Source of the DNA: Amphiura filiformis
Taxonomy: Eukaryota; Echinodermata; Ophiuroidea; Amphilepidida; Amphiuridae
DNA length: 64,000 nt
Reading direction: 5' to 3'
Assembly: GCF_039555335.1 (NCBI RefSeq)
Contig: NC_092628.1
Location: 71,267,706-71,331,705 of the forward strand
Shown here: piece by piece, positions 52,871 through 64,000 of the stretch
How positions within the stretch are numbered: the first letter of the stretch is position 1
How the letters are laid out: each line of letters opens with the position of its first letter
Translations under genes and position numbers: made by a program
The notes under the pieces: model-generated
Told to the model about the DNA's origin: nothing
Seen by the model: only the letters and a program-made list of their open reading frames with translations
Database searches by the model: none

Positions 52871-53410
52871 TGTTTTGGATGTTTTGTTACAGGTAACATC
52901 ACAAAAACTATAGGTCAAGGTCAATACGGCTCCGGGAATTTGATCTTCTTTGCCATGTTACCAGGGTAACAAACCACCTGAGATATGACAAACTATTCTT
53001 TTTATTAAATGCTTTTGCAAGTGGAACAATATGAGACCATTTAAAAAAAATAAAAATCGGAGAATATTTAATTTGTTGCCCCTTAGAGTCTAAATTTTGA
53101 CATTTTGACCTTTTCGCCTACAGGCTATAACTCAAGAAATGTACATCGCAGATAGGTCAAACTATACTTTTTCTGAATTCTTATGACGAGAGGAATTGGC
53201 ATGGTTTTTAGAGAGATTTTACCAAATTGAAACTTTCACCCCCTGCATTATATAGCCTTACTAAAAACTGCAGATAAACCAGCAAATAGTAAAAAACGTT
53301 TTTGACAATAGGCCTATTCGCAAAAGGTTAGAAAATTGTCGGGTTATAAAGGGTAGGCCTACCATTAAAGGGTATAAAACGTTAACATTCAAAACCCGTT
53401 TTTGATATGC

Positions 53411-53629
53411 TTAGGGACCGTTCACAAACCTCTGTAACAGGGTTATGAATATGATGCAAAAAATTCACATATTTTTTTCAGGGCCCCCTTATTTGGACCT
53501 AAAATTACTTTTAAGGTCCCCCTTTTAGTTTTTGGCCATGAGCGCCAACCCCATAGAAAATGGTGCAAACTCATGTTAAAGCCCCCCCTCCCTTCAGAGA
53601 ATAAAAAAGTGTTTGTGAATGGTCCCTTA
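53411..53629. mobile_element. Inverted-repeat element
   Basis: TTAGGGACCGTTCACAAAC at the left and (right, reverse complement) TAAGGGACCATTCACAAACA. Contains GCCCCCCTCCC and GGGCCCCC words. Intergenic. Confidence 0.75.
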
Positions 53630-56600
53630 CTGCAAATATTCTAACATTGCCAATTAGTTGGCAAACAAAATGTTTGCAAAAAACTTTTTATAATTACATT
53701 TGACAACATTTTAAAAATGTTGTTGTGTGTGTTTTCTACAAACGTTTTCAGCATAAGTAACCCGACATGCGACATTTACAAAACCCAAGTTATAGCCTAA
53801 TTTGAGCTAATTTGTTTGATACATCCCGAGATATGATGTGAAATATTGCAGATCAGATTATAATCTCAAGTTCATAGTTGTTAGGCCTACCTGGATAAAT
53901 GATAATCTTCATATATACTCGTATAACTTGTTTAAAACATTTTAAAAACGTTTTTGTGTTTGCTGGACAACGTTTTTGTGTTTGCTGGATACAGTAAGTC
54001 ATTAAAATTGTCATTGGGTATTTTTAAAGAATTTTTCTCCCAATCCCATCCCCCTCAAAGAAATCTACACCACTGGTGAGTGGTGACCCCGGCCTGGGCC
54101 CCCGGCTTCCTTTCGGCAAATTTTATTCTTTTCATCCACTGTTTGACATTTCAGGCCGACTGTCCCCCCCCAACATTTCAAGCCCCAACATTGTGGCGCT
54201 CATGATGCAGGCTATGTTCGCACATCTGTGATAACAAACAAATGTGCAAAAATTTCTGAATCAGCAAATCCCAGGAGCAAGTCACTGAATTCGTCAGTAT
54301 TTTCTCTGTATTAATTCCAGCATTCACGCATCCATTTTCAAACTCTCATACCTGTAGCTGTCGATTTTGGAGTAGTCCAACTTTTGAGGGATACGATTAA
54401 TGCTCCAATTATGAGACCCCTCCCGAGCGAAAAAAACCCATTGGAATCTTCTACACATGCGCCCTTTTCTTCTCCCGTTTCCAGCACTGAACCAGCTGAA
54501 CACATGTGAGTACAAAATAACTTTCGTTTTGTCGTATTTGTAACTTTACAGATCAAGTTTGATAATTTTGAGGATATGAGACGGTACACTTAGTGATAAA
54601 AAGTGGTCAGATAATTCGATTTTGTCGTTACTATTTTCAAAGGTCATTTTTCACAATGATTTTTTTCGGCGATTTATTCTTGTGCTTGTCATGTATATCC
54701 GCCATGATGTTGCACCACAACATAAACTGCAATTCATTGAATTGATGATGGTTCCCGCCATCTAGTATCTTGTTAACGTCTCATTTCCTCTATTCAGTTG
54801 TACAATGAAGAATGATGTAGTGATTAATTAACCCCTAAAGAAATGCAAAGACACCGCATAATTGTTGAATAAACAGTCCAATTGAGGGAGGCCGATTGTC
54901 GTGTTTTATTCTGCATGTCCGGTAAATCGATGTACACAAATCACTGTCTGTGACAATACATCACATGCACATGAATGTGTGCAACGTGTGTGCAATACGT
55001 TACGTGTGTACACGTTGACTATATAATTGTGTTTATTCTCTCGGCTCTTTCGGTGGGGGAGGCATCTGTCAAAAGGAACACCCTCTTGAAATCGGCAAGA
55101 ATTGCTTTTAGCATAATAAATCATAATGCCTTTCAGTTTCACCATCAAACCATCATGCATGATCATGATGATGTCACAAAACAATTCAATGATATCATGT
55201 ATGCAGAAATATGCAGGCCTCGAAAAAATCAAAGCCAAGGGTTCACGACCGGTCCTGGTCTGAACCCTTGCCGCGTCTCTGTGCTCTGAAATTCCAGGAG
55301 GGTCCTAGCTAATTTCCAGGGTCATGTCAATTGCTTGTTCATTTTTGCCTTGCTTGGTCATGTGTTGGTGCCCTTTAGATGTTCGCCTTTCGTATCTCTT
55401 TCCTTGTTGGAAAGGTATAACGTTGAGGAGATAGGAACATGTACAGAAGATCCGGGACCTACTCTGCCATGTTTGGCTGAGTAACGGTACATGAACACGG
55501 TCTTTTGTACCTATGTAAATTAGTCATTGTGTAAAGCTGTGTTTATACCCAGACTGAATCATTGTCGCTAACTACACAAGTTATGTGTGCAATTTTAGAG
55601 AACGTTGACCGACAGAGGGTGTCAATATAGGCCCACGTGTCGCGTGACGTGTCGCTTTTGAAGACCAGCGAATTATGCGCATGCTCAGCAGGCAAATACG
55701 ATGGCGATTTAGTACACTGACCATGCGTGCGATTCAGGTTTCTCCAAAAGCGATTGAGTATAAATGCATCTTTAGAAATGACCGGCGATTGTGTGTTCTC
55801 AAGTGGGTTTTATCATGTTAATTAGTGACCTCGATCAAGCATTGAAATGCTGTCATTTTTTGTACTGGATCGTTCAAGCATCTCCAACAAATTTTTCAAT
55901 GTAAGTGCCTCTGGCCCTAGTAGAAGTAAAAACGGATACTATGGCCAGAGTTCTAGGGCTAGTGCCCTTCTTTGTAATGTCTGCCTAGTACAAGGAACTT
56001 ATACGATGTCCTCATTCACAAACTGATACTATCTGTCCATCGTATAAGACTGTCTCCGACGGCAATGTGGTGAAGGAATATTACACAGTCAAGAATAGGC
56101 TCCATCATTTTTTGTTCTGAACCCTCCCAGTCTCCCAAAACATCAAAACATCAAAAGCGTTGCACTTATACTTACTTAAGACTGTCCTTTTTCATATAAC
56201 GCAGACAAAGTAGGGCCAACTTGCCTAGAAATGGTCAAATTTTGGCAAGAAATATCTCTGTGTAATCGTATGTAAGTCCCATATCACATCGTTATCGGCG
56301 ATCGAGGTTTTTTTTCTTTCTGAAGTTTGGTTGGTACCCACCAGCGTCATGCATGTGACGTGACACGGCTAAAATAAGCGATCGGGGATCGTTAAAACGT
56401 CAACAAATTTCAAAACATAGAAAGCAGTAAACTTATTGGCGAGCGGTCCGAATTTTGAGCCATAAGTTTACGTGGTGAACTAATGTCTGCCCAGTGCCAT
56501 GGCCTTGAAAATGGATGCCCCAAAAATTTGACACCTGAGTCCCTGACAAGCTGGTTTCATTATTTTCTTGACATTCAAGCCAGGTATAACAACATCTATA

Positions 56601-58359
56601 ATTGTAGAGAGCACATTTGCACCTGTGTTAATCTCCCTGGCTGGACCACCATACGTGGAGTAGCGACAAGGCTAAATTTAGAGGGTTCTGTGCATGTAAA
56701 ATGTTGCCTGTGCCTTGCTTGACAATTGAGATGTCTGGCCACCAATTTGCTTGACGAGACCATCGTTGCATTCGAAATCTAGTTTGCTGAAGCATGACAC
56801 CATGTATGTTAGTAAACACAGCCGATCAAGACGGGCGATTGCGGCAAAAATGTTGCTATTAAACATTGTTGCACTTCAACTAAATTTTGGACTGCTCAAA
56901 ATAGGCAATCTTTATTCAAAAGATACAGTTGACTCATCAAAATAATTTTCATTCTAAATTTCAACATAAACAGAAAAATTAACCCCCTGTTGCGAAAAAA
57001 TTGCAATGCTGACCGAATGAAAAACGATAGCAACATACGCTAGCATGGAATGCATAATTATCATTTGCAAATTCGATGCTAGAGTTCTCGAGTAACCTGT
57101 GCATGGAATATTCTATTCAGCCCATATTCATTGTATTCAAGGAAAAATTGCAGTGGTGCATGTAACTTTTATTTTCTAAATCGACCCCTGAGTAGCAAGA
57201 TCGCAAAGCAGGAAGTGAGATTGCAACTGAACTTGAAAACCAGTTTTGCCACTTCGTGGAGAGTCCCTGCTCGCGTCATTGTCACTTTCCCTGTTGCTTC
57301 CCCATTTGATCATAAATCTGCGTAAAAATCCTCAAAATAAAGGACGAAAAAGCAAATAAATGAAGTCATTCAACAAGAATTCCCGGCAAGAATTCTGTTC
57401 AGGAGAAGTCCAATTTATTCAAGTGGAATATGGTAGGGATGAATTTAACTTCGCTAGTGCAGGTATAGATGTATTTTAGGGTTGTAGAATTCGTCATCGC
57501 CTTCCGTCATGCATGCATGAATAATGCATTGAATGCTGAATTTTATCAACACAATATTTTCCTCTACACTGTACTTGCTCAAATCTCTGGGGGTCTTGCA
57601 GACCAGTACGGTAGGAAAATCATGGCGCCTCAGCCTCACTCACGGTTGCTTTTGGGGGACCCGCTGTACATGTATGTATTTTGAACTCGGCATACATGAA
57701 ACTTCCAGTCTTTTAATACCTTGGGCTTGATCGAGAAGTCTTATCCTCAAACCAGGCCACTGGTAAACCTACAATGGATAGGAGGATAGAGGGTAGAGCT
57801 ACGTATGTATCTCAAAACGCATCAGAATCAGTGAAGCATGACACCATGTAAAGCAATGGAAATACGAAAATTGTGACGATTGAGCAGGGCTCGCGCTAAG
57901 GAAAAAAATTGTATTGCAAAACTGCTATCATAGCAGTTGCCAAGTTGCCATTTTGCATTTGCATAGCAGTTTTCAAATATTCTATAGCAGTTTTAAATTC
58001 TGGATTTCTATCATAATAATTTTGTTTATTATTTTGCTGACATGACCCCCACTTTGCTCAATCTCTAGCCATTCTTTTCCCAGATCAAACTCATTCTGCC
58101 ATTTCTTGGCTGTCCTTTTTGGGTAACAGTGAAAGTCTGAAACAATGAATGGAATAAATTATTGTTTTCACAAAATTATGTGATCAGGAAAGCAAAATTG
58201 AAAAACCATACTAACAGCAATAATTTTTGAAGCACTTTTGAAATTGTGTATGGCTGGTGCTTGATATGTATGTCACCAAATCACCAAATGGCTCAAACGC
58301 ATGACAGCATTTAAAACTGAACCAAGCATCTAAATTATATCTTTTCAATCAATTTCTAG
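53630..58359. other. Intergenic region between Y-box gene side and eIF5A
   Basis: No supported protein-coding exon. 54455-54505 may be the eIF5A leader exon. 56020-56165 repeats phrases found at 18290-18425 (CGTATAAGACTGT, TGAAGGAATAT, TCTCCCAAAACATCAAAACA). The 104-codon frames at 54906-55289 overlap on both strands and look random. Confidence 0.45.
54455..54505 (+). other. Candidate eIF5A non-coding first exon with 5'-TOP-like tract
   Basis: GCGCCCTTTTCTTCTCCCGT is a pyrimidine tract of the 5'-TOP kind used by translation-factor genes, and AACACAT|GTGAGTAC is a good donor at 54505. An acceptor (AATTTCTAG) at 58359 precedes the eIF5A start codon, so a separate leader exon is required. The link between the two is inference. 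Confidence 0.35.
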
Positions 58360-58373
58360 TATAACTTGGCACC

Positions 58374-61300
58374 ATGGCAGATGTTGATGAATTTGAAACC
58401 GCCGAGTCTGGTGCCTCCGACACCTTCCCACAGCAGTGTTCAGCTCTACGTAAAAATGGACATGTGGTCATCAAGGGACGCCCCTGTAAAATTGTAGAAA
58501 TGTCAACCTCTAAAACTGGCAAGCACGGACATGCTAAGGTGAGATGTTTTTGTTTATCTTTTCTTGTAGTGATTCCTGGATGTATAATGGGTGTGTGAAG
58601 ATCTGTCTGCTATCCCATGTTTCTTCCAGGAATTGCTTAAGTCTCCTCCGCTGCTCCGCAGCCAGTTTGATTACACTCCCTCCACACTAACAATCTGCCA
58701 ATGACCATGTATAACCCATTTTTCTCATGAAGATCTACTATGCGTGGTGTTCACTACCATATCTTCCGACGACCTGGGACTGTCCCATTTCTTAGTTTGA
58801 TCTAGACTTCGATTGATGTAGTTTCTCCATGTTTTTATGCCAATTGCTATATTGTCTATAAATTAGGCCAAAAAAAAAAAGGGTTTGTCTCAAAGCTCAC
58901 GAGAAATTTAAAAAAAACAAATGCCCGACTTTTTTTAATGGTATTTTGAGAAAAAAGTCTGATTTTCGCTGATTTTTTCTGGAAAAAACTAAAAAAAATT
59001 TTTTTGAAATAAAAAAAATTTCCGCATTTGTTTTTTGTCAAATCGTGGGATTTTACAAACGCGTGCACATGCTTTGAGAGAAATTTTTTTTTTTTTTTGG
59101 CCTTATGTCACAAAAACAAGTGGTTCAATTTAAAAACAATGATGAACATAATAAAAAGACACCAAGCAAAGGCTAGCTCTTCAATAATCCAACATTATGT
59201 TTAGGGATGTGTTATTCTGTTTATTTTCTCAAACGTTTAACGCATCGGTGATGCGTGCGTTTAGCATAAAACATGCATCAATGTCAAGTTGAAATACGGC
59301 AAAATTTCATGAATGCCAGGTACTCACCAAACAGGAATTTCTAACAGGTTATCTAAATCAATATATTATTAAAAAACAACACTTTTGATGTTTTGCAAAA
59401 TTCATTCTACAAATCATGTAATATGAAAATTTGCTTGATTTATTGTTATTAATATAATGAGTTATACGTTTTACAAAAGTATTGTTGTTTCAGCCCTCTT
59501 TACAACATAACTCAAGAACCACAGGACCTACAAAAGTATATCTGTGATATTTGAATTCTTTTACACACTCGCTATGAAATGATCAATGCCATTTTTGCAA
59601 AAGCTCACTACCATTCAAAAGATGCTGTGAAAAAAGACCTCTGCAATTTGGATAGGCTCAAATAAGCACAGGAAAGAGCCAATATGCAAGAATTTGAAAT
59701 TAAATTGGCATTTTGATGGTATCGTTGACATGTTGGGAGTTACGTTTAGTACAAACCTATCTGATATGGTGGATGTTAATTTTAACAAAGCATTGACATC
59801 AATGAGAAATCAAATCTTGATGTGGTCAAAGCGTAATATTACTGTGCTTGGTCGTAGTCGTAGTAAAATCACTCGTACTTGCAAAGCTAAATTATATTGG
59901 TCAAATGTTGCCAAATCCAAATTCTGATTATTTTAAAACAGTAAATGAGGAAATTTACAAATTTATTTGGCAAGGCAAACCAGACAAAATTAAAAGGAGC
60001 AAATGCGCAATCTTATGAAAATGGTGGTGTTAAAATGCCTAATGTTGTAAACCATTTAAGCGCTTTAAAAACATCTTGGATCAGAAGAATTGCTTTTGGG
60101 GAGCAAAAATGGAAGCAACTTTTTACTTCACAGCCAATATAACTCGGGATGAAATTTTCATGTTCGGTACATATAGGTTTAAAGACATTAAGGATAGGAT
60201 CTCAAATAAATTCTGGTATGATACATTATCCTCCTGGTCGCAGGTTATTTGTGCTTTCAATAACCAGAATTTGGACTATAACTCGATTGCTAGGCAATAT
60301 CTCTGGTGGAATGATAAAATAATCATTGGTTGTAAACCGATCCATTACAAACATTGGAGTTTGAAAGGTATTCTGGTGATAAATGATCTTCTTGATGACA
60401 ATGGTGGCTTTAAAACATTTGATTCTTTTGTGCAAACCTATGATATTCATACCAATTTTATAGAATATTATAGTATTATTCATGCAATTGAAGGTGGTTT
60501 CAAATTTAAGCAAAAACTAATGAAGCAAGATGGTTTTGTAAATCCAATTGTAATGGATCTGTTAAAGCCAAACAAAAAGGGATGTAGATTATTTTATGAA
60601 ATTTTGTTGAAAGTTCAATACAGATCTCCTACAGATAAGTGTAAATGGCAAAGTGAGTTAATGTGCAATTTTACAGAAACAGAATGGAAAGACATTTGTA
60701 GTCGCAATTTCAAATTTACAAATGATGTAAAATTAAGATGGTTTCAGTACAGAATAATACACAGAATTCTAGGAACAAATGCAATGTTGTTTAAAATGAA
60801 TAAGCGTCAAAAGCGATCTATGTGCATTTTGTAATGAAGAGAAGGAGACGTTATCCCACCTTTTTATCAAATGTCCAGTTTCGTCATGTTTCTGGATCAA
60901 AGTACAAATATATGTTACAGAAAATACCTCCCATAGCCTATTTGTTACATTGACCCCACTAGATATTATGTTTGGTAAAGATGGTAATTATCTGAGGAAT
61001 TTAATTATTGTGTTAGGAAAGTTTCATATTTACAAATCAAAAATGAGCGAAAGGAAACCCGATTTGATCATTTTTAAACAAGAACTGAAGTATTATTATA
61101 ATACGCTAAAGTGTATGGCTTCTTGCAATTTAAAAACACACATTTTTGATAAACTTTGGGAAGGCTGGGTAAACATTGTCACGTAAGCCTTGTATAACCC
61201 TTTTCATATATTTCATGTTAACACAATTTCTTTTCCTGCCCTGTAATAATTATCTATGCCTTTAGAAATAATTTCTTCATTGTATACCATTAAATATTCA

Positions 61301-61687
61301 TTGTTGTTTGTGCTATATTATTTTTTTTCTTTCTAAAAAATCCGGTAAATTTTATACTTGTATAGCATTGGTAATGTAAGATGTGTTGTGGGAGCTGGTG
61401 GATCCATTTTGTATGTTTTTTTTTTTCCACCACCAGCTCCAAGTACAGGGAATAAAATTTACGGAAAAAAAAAAAAAAAAAAAAATGCTGTGAACTACCA
61501 AATCGCAACAGTTTAAAATAGTTGCTAACCTTAACGGTACATGCGTTTAACGTTCCCATCGCTATTTTTGTTTTTCTCTCAGGTTCATCTTGTTGGTATA
61601 GATATATTTACTACTAAGAAGTATGAAGATATTTGTCCTTCTACCCATAACATGAATGTCCCCCATGTGACACGTAAGGATTACCAG
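58374..61687 (+). CDS. EIF5A: eIF5A, first two coding exons (partial)
   Basis: Exon 58374-58538 (55 codons) begins [19 protein letters not shown] and runs through [20 protein letters not shown] to [18 protein letters not shown]. Exon 61583-61687 (35 codons) reads [20 protein letters not shown] to VTRKDYQ|GTGAGT. The [12 protein letters not shown] loop holds the lysine (K50) converted to hypusine; TGK-H-G is intact. eIF5A binds the ribosome E site and relieves stalling at proline-rich stretches and helps termination. Start context is ACC ATG G. The C-terminal OB-fold exon (family length about 157 residues) is not found up to 64000. Intron 1 holds a LINE and a MITE in gene orientation. The first exon has an acceptor at 58359, so the 5' UTR is split. 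Confidence 0.97.
58865..59104. mobile_element. Inverted-repeat element with poly(A)/poly(T) ends
   Basis: AGGCCAAAAAAAAAAAGGGT...GTCTCAAAGC and GCTTTGAGAGAAATTTTTTT...GGCCTT are inverted. In eIF5A intron 1. The GGCCAAAAAAAA end resembles the 10469-11327 element. Confidence 0.65.
59632..61484 (+). mobile_element. Tx1/L1-like LINE, 5'-truncated, with poly(A) tail
   Basis: Begins inside the reverse transcriptase ([17 protein letters not shown]), then [40 protein letters not shown] and WIRRI, then a long C-terminal region (60076-60834) and [15 protein letters not shown] near the end; this order is that of L1/Tx1-type ORF2 C termini. Frames break near 59870, 59930-60070 and 60825. The 3' end holds an inverted pair (GGGAGCTGGTGG / CCACCACCAGCTCC, and GGTAAATTTTATACTTGTA / its partner) before about 21 A. 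ATGCTGTGAA at 59622-59631 and 61485-61494 is a 10-bp target duplication. Same strand as eIF5A, in intron 1. Confidence 0.9.
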
Positions 61688-61732
61688 GTGAGTTCATGAT
61701 TCTTGTGCCAGCGTATTCATTGTTACTAAAAG

Positions 61733-62105
61733 TGGTACTACACCCCTTGATAAATTTGTGACTATTTTTGCATTTTTTCTCAAAAAATACTAACACACTG
61801 GGGAAAAAAGTTATGTATATTATAGGGGCAAGGAATCCAGTTTACACTGGAATTTCAATGCTTCAAGACAAGCGCACGTTATTTGTGATGAGAAAAGAGG
61901 TACTGCTAGAATGTACCTCATTTCTTTTAAACATAATTATATAATGAACCACTTGTTTTGAATCACTGAAATTCAGTGAAGTAATTGGATTCCTTGCCCT
62001 TATAATGTACATAACTTTTGTTATCAGTGTGTAGTTACTTTTTGAGAAAAATGCAATTACCGGTATTAGTCACAAAATGTATCAGGGGATGGTAGTACCA
62101 TCTTA
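61733..62105. mobile_element. piggyBac-like MITE, family A copy 4 (diverged)
   Basis: AGTGGTACTACACCCCTTGA at the left and GGATGGTAGTACCATCTTAA at the right, with TATATTATAGGGGCAAGGA and TTCCTTGCCCTTATAATG inside. The left TTAA is mutated to TAAA. Begins about 46 bp after eIF5A coding exon 2. Confidence 0.85.
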
Positions 62106-62166
62106 ACACATGTCATGCATCATTCACTGAATGGATTCATCAGGTTTGAAGATAAATAAATATACA

Positions 62167-62354
62167 TTTTCTTCTAAACAAAACCAAAATTTACTCACTT
62201 ACTAGTTAGTAGTTTGACGGTTTCAATTTTCATACAAGAAAGCGTCATTTTAATTTTGGTTGATAATCAACTCTTTCGTTTGGACGAATCCCGGCCACAG
62301 AGAGTGCAGAATCCATCAAACTAGTGAGTAAATTTTGGTTTTGTTTAGAAGAAA
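62167..62354. mobile_element. Inverted-repeat element
   Basis: TTTCTTCTAAACAAAACCAA (continuing AATTTACTCACTTACTAGTT) pairs with AACTAGTGAGTAAATTTTGG...TTTAGAAGAAA; 36-40 bp arms. Confidence 0.85.
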
Positions 62355-62730
62355 TTGTTTATTAAATGGAAATCCATTTGAATTAAGCAAAAAGGCAGCT
62401 ATTTTCAGACATATTTGAAGTCATAATAATAGCTGCCATGTGCATGTTTCTCTATTTACAGCTGTTTCTACATGGAAAATGGGTCCATCACACACTACAA
62501 GCTTAAACTTTGTGCATGGTAGGTGCGTTTAACTTAATGACAAATCAAGCAGGCAGCTCTTTAGTTTTCATTACTTTATATTGCACATCACCGTGGCTGC
62601 CTTATGAATAACAATGTAATAAATGTACTTATCTTACCATTGCTTAATATTTATCAGTCCATATGATACAAGTTTGGTTAATTAGGTAGTGTCATTCAGT
62701 TTACGCTTTCTCAGATTAGGTGTCCGTTTT

Positions 62731-63844
62731 CTATCTTGCTCCACCACTTGCAAGACATTTTGATAATGTTGACCTCAAGTGCTTTATCTGGACAGCAGCT
62801 AGGAAATCTGCACTGAGTTTCACGCCATGTTCTGCTGCATCATTTACCACATTGACGGCTCTAACATTGCTAAGAGATTGCAGATAAGCTGAGGACTCCG
62901 GCCAAGTGTCAACATTGTCTGCTAGGAATTTGTCATTGATCTGCAGGATGTTCATAGTGAACCACAAGTCCTTGACTGCAAAATCAGCTAGGACTCTTGA
63001 CCGGGTGATATTCTCAGGGTCAGGGAACTTTGGCTTTCCAAAGCCTGAGCCATAGCGAACACATGGCTTTAGTACTGCTCAGGGTTCACAGTTTGCTCTC
63101 AAATAACCGGGTCCACTTTTTTATGCTGGACCCATTCAGATCCCATTTAGTTGAAATTTGCGGGTTCCAAGCTGGCGCGCATGGAGTATGTCGAATTCGG
63201 CAACAAAAACCTATCCAAGTCGAGCCGAATTATTGGATAAAAGACGACTTGCCGCGATCGGCTACTATTCTCAATAAAATTACCAAATAATATTGCACTA
63301 CTTTAATCATCTAAATTATTTGTTATTTTGCTATATTTGCCTTAGTTGAAATACATCTACCGCAAAAAACATGTTTTCGTAATTCTCACCAGGAAATGTA
63401 CCACCGTCTCAGCTCAGTCGAGTCGGCTCACAGCATATTTTTTAACAACTTTTCATTCGCTGCTACATGATACACAGTGTGGGCTCACTCATCGCTATTT
63501 CATGCACAGATGTTTGATTAGTGATACAAGGGGAACTGTAGAAGAGGTGGACTTTTCTTTGGATCGTGCAAATATTACGTTACAATAATGTCGCCAATGC
63601 TATTTACTATGTTTACAATATTTCTTGGATGGGATTTTTTCCGGGTCCAAGCACAGCCTGCTGGAGTCATTCAGGTTATGTAATCTTACTTTTTCCGGGT
63701 CCAGTGAGTACAAAAAGCGTCCTGGATGCGAAAAACTGTGAACCCTGGTACTGCTGCATCAGGTTCAACTTCAAGTAGCCTTCTCGCTAAAGCCTGTCTC
63801 TCTTGTGCTGGTACCTTTCCACTGAAGAGAGCAAGCAGTACCAT
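62731..63844 (-). pseudogene. Interrupted unidentified reading frame, split by a transposon
   Basis: On the minus strand 63844-63756 reads MVLLALFSGKVPAQERQALA...EVEPDAAV and, after the element at 63080-63747, 63079-62731 continues LKPCVRYGSGFGKPKFPDPE..., SRVLADFAVKDLWFTMNILQ, ...VNVVNDAAEHGVKLSADF to a stop. Without the element and one 8-bp duplicate the frame is continuous across the junction. From memory the VVNDAAERGVKL-type motif with this spacing recurs in an uncharacterised protein family common in marine invertebrates; I cannot name its function. A stop lies two codons upstream of the ATG at 63844, though similar-looking coding sequence continues beyond it, so the 5' part may be lost. 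It lies within the still-open eIF5A gene, antisense. Confidence 0.6.
63080..63747. mobile_element. hAT-like element with perfect 8-bp target duplication
   Basis: Ends CAGGGTTCACAGTTT and AAACTGTGAACCCTG (15-bp inverted repeats), followed inward on both sides by CCGGGTCCA words. GTACTGCT flanks both ends (63072-63079 and 63748-63755). 668 bp, no transposase; non-autonomous. Confidence 0.9.
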
Positions 63845-64000
63845 CTCAGTTCAGGGCTTTGTGTGCACTTGTTGCAATACCGGAACTGATATCGGCATAC
63901 TGCAGGAGGCGCTTGTAAACAGTGTCCGAAATAAGGAAAATATGGAGGTTTTCTCGAGGATAACTAAAGCATAAATTCTGCTTGTCCTCTTCTCGCTAAA

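Noticed and set aside
61688-64000. Third eIF5A coding exon
   Set aside because: I looked for the conserved C-terminal segment (GYLSLL / LRLPEGDLG type) on the plus strand and did not find it; it must lie beyond the window.

Overview
The window is animal nuclear DNA: AT-rich, intron-dense, with GT-AG split genes and a very heavy load of transposon debris. Protein sequences and gene content fit an invertebrate deuterostome (an echinoderm or hemichordate is my best guess; this is inference). Nothing in it looks bacterial or viral.

Four host genes can be read exon by exon. (1) ARMC9, minus strand, 14180 down to 533: the N-terminal half (about 380 codons) of a ciliary basal-body protein; the rest lies left of the window. 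(2) PPIH, plus strand, 17224 to 34199: a complete six-exon spliceosomal cyclophilin of 180 residues. A short interval of roughly 400 bp separates the first PPIH codon from a probable non-coding first exon of ARMC9, so the two are probably driven by a shared bidirectional promoter. (3) A Y-box/cold-shock protein (YBX1 type), minus strand, 48777 to 42355: a complete seven-exon gene of 286 residues, convergent with PPIH. PPIH and YBX1 are also neighbours in the human genome, so this looks like old microsynteny with one gene inverted. (4) eIF5A, plus strand, from 58374: its first two coding exons, including the hypusine-site loop; the remaining exon(s) are beyond the right edge.

The rest is mostly mobile DNA. 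There are three LINE remnants: a decayed 3 kb CR1/L2-like copy at 4452-7466 inside an ARMC9 intron, with an exceptionally long perfect target duplication; a 3' fragment at 16.0-16.5 kb; and a 5'-truncated Tx1/L1-like copy with a poly(A) tail at 59632-61484 inside eIF5A intron 1. Many terminal-inverted-repeat elements are also present: TTAA-flanked (piggyBac-like), TA-flanked (mariner/pogo-like), 8-bp-duplication (hAT-like), nested elements and large foldback structures. At the right end a 668 bp hAT-like element has cut an unrelated minus-strand reading frame in two; removing the element plus one 8-bp duplicate restores the frame.

The most unusual structure is 18.9-25.2 kb in PPIH intron 1. 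A 6.2 kb region bounded by divergent inverted ends carries a short motif (GGTGTCCA followed by GTAGCATCGG) repeated about every 180-195 bp, and is interrupted by a 2.6 kb foldback with arms of more than 500 bp.
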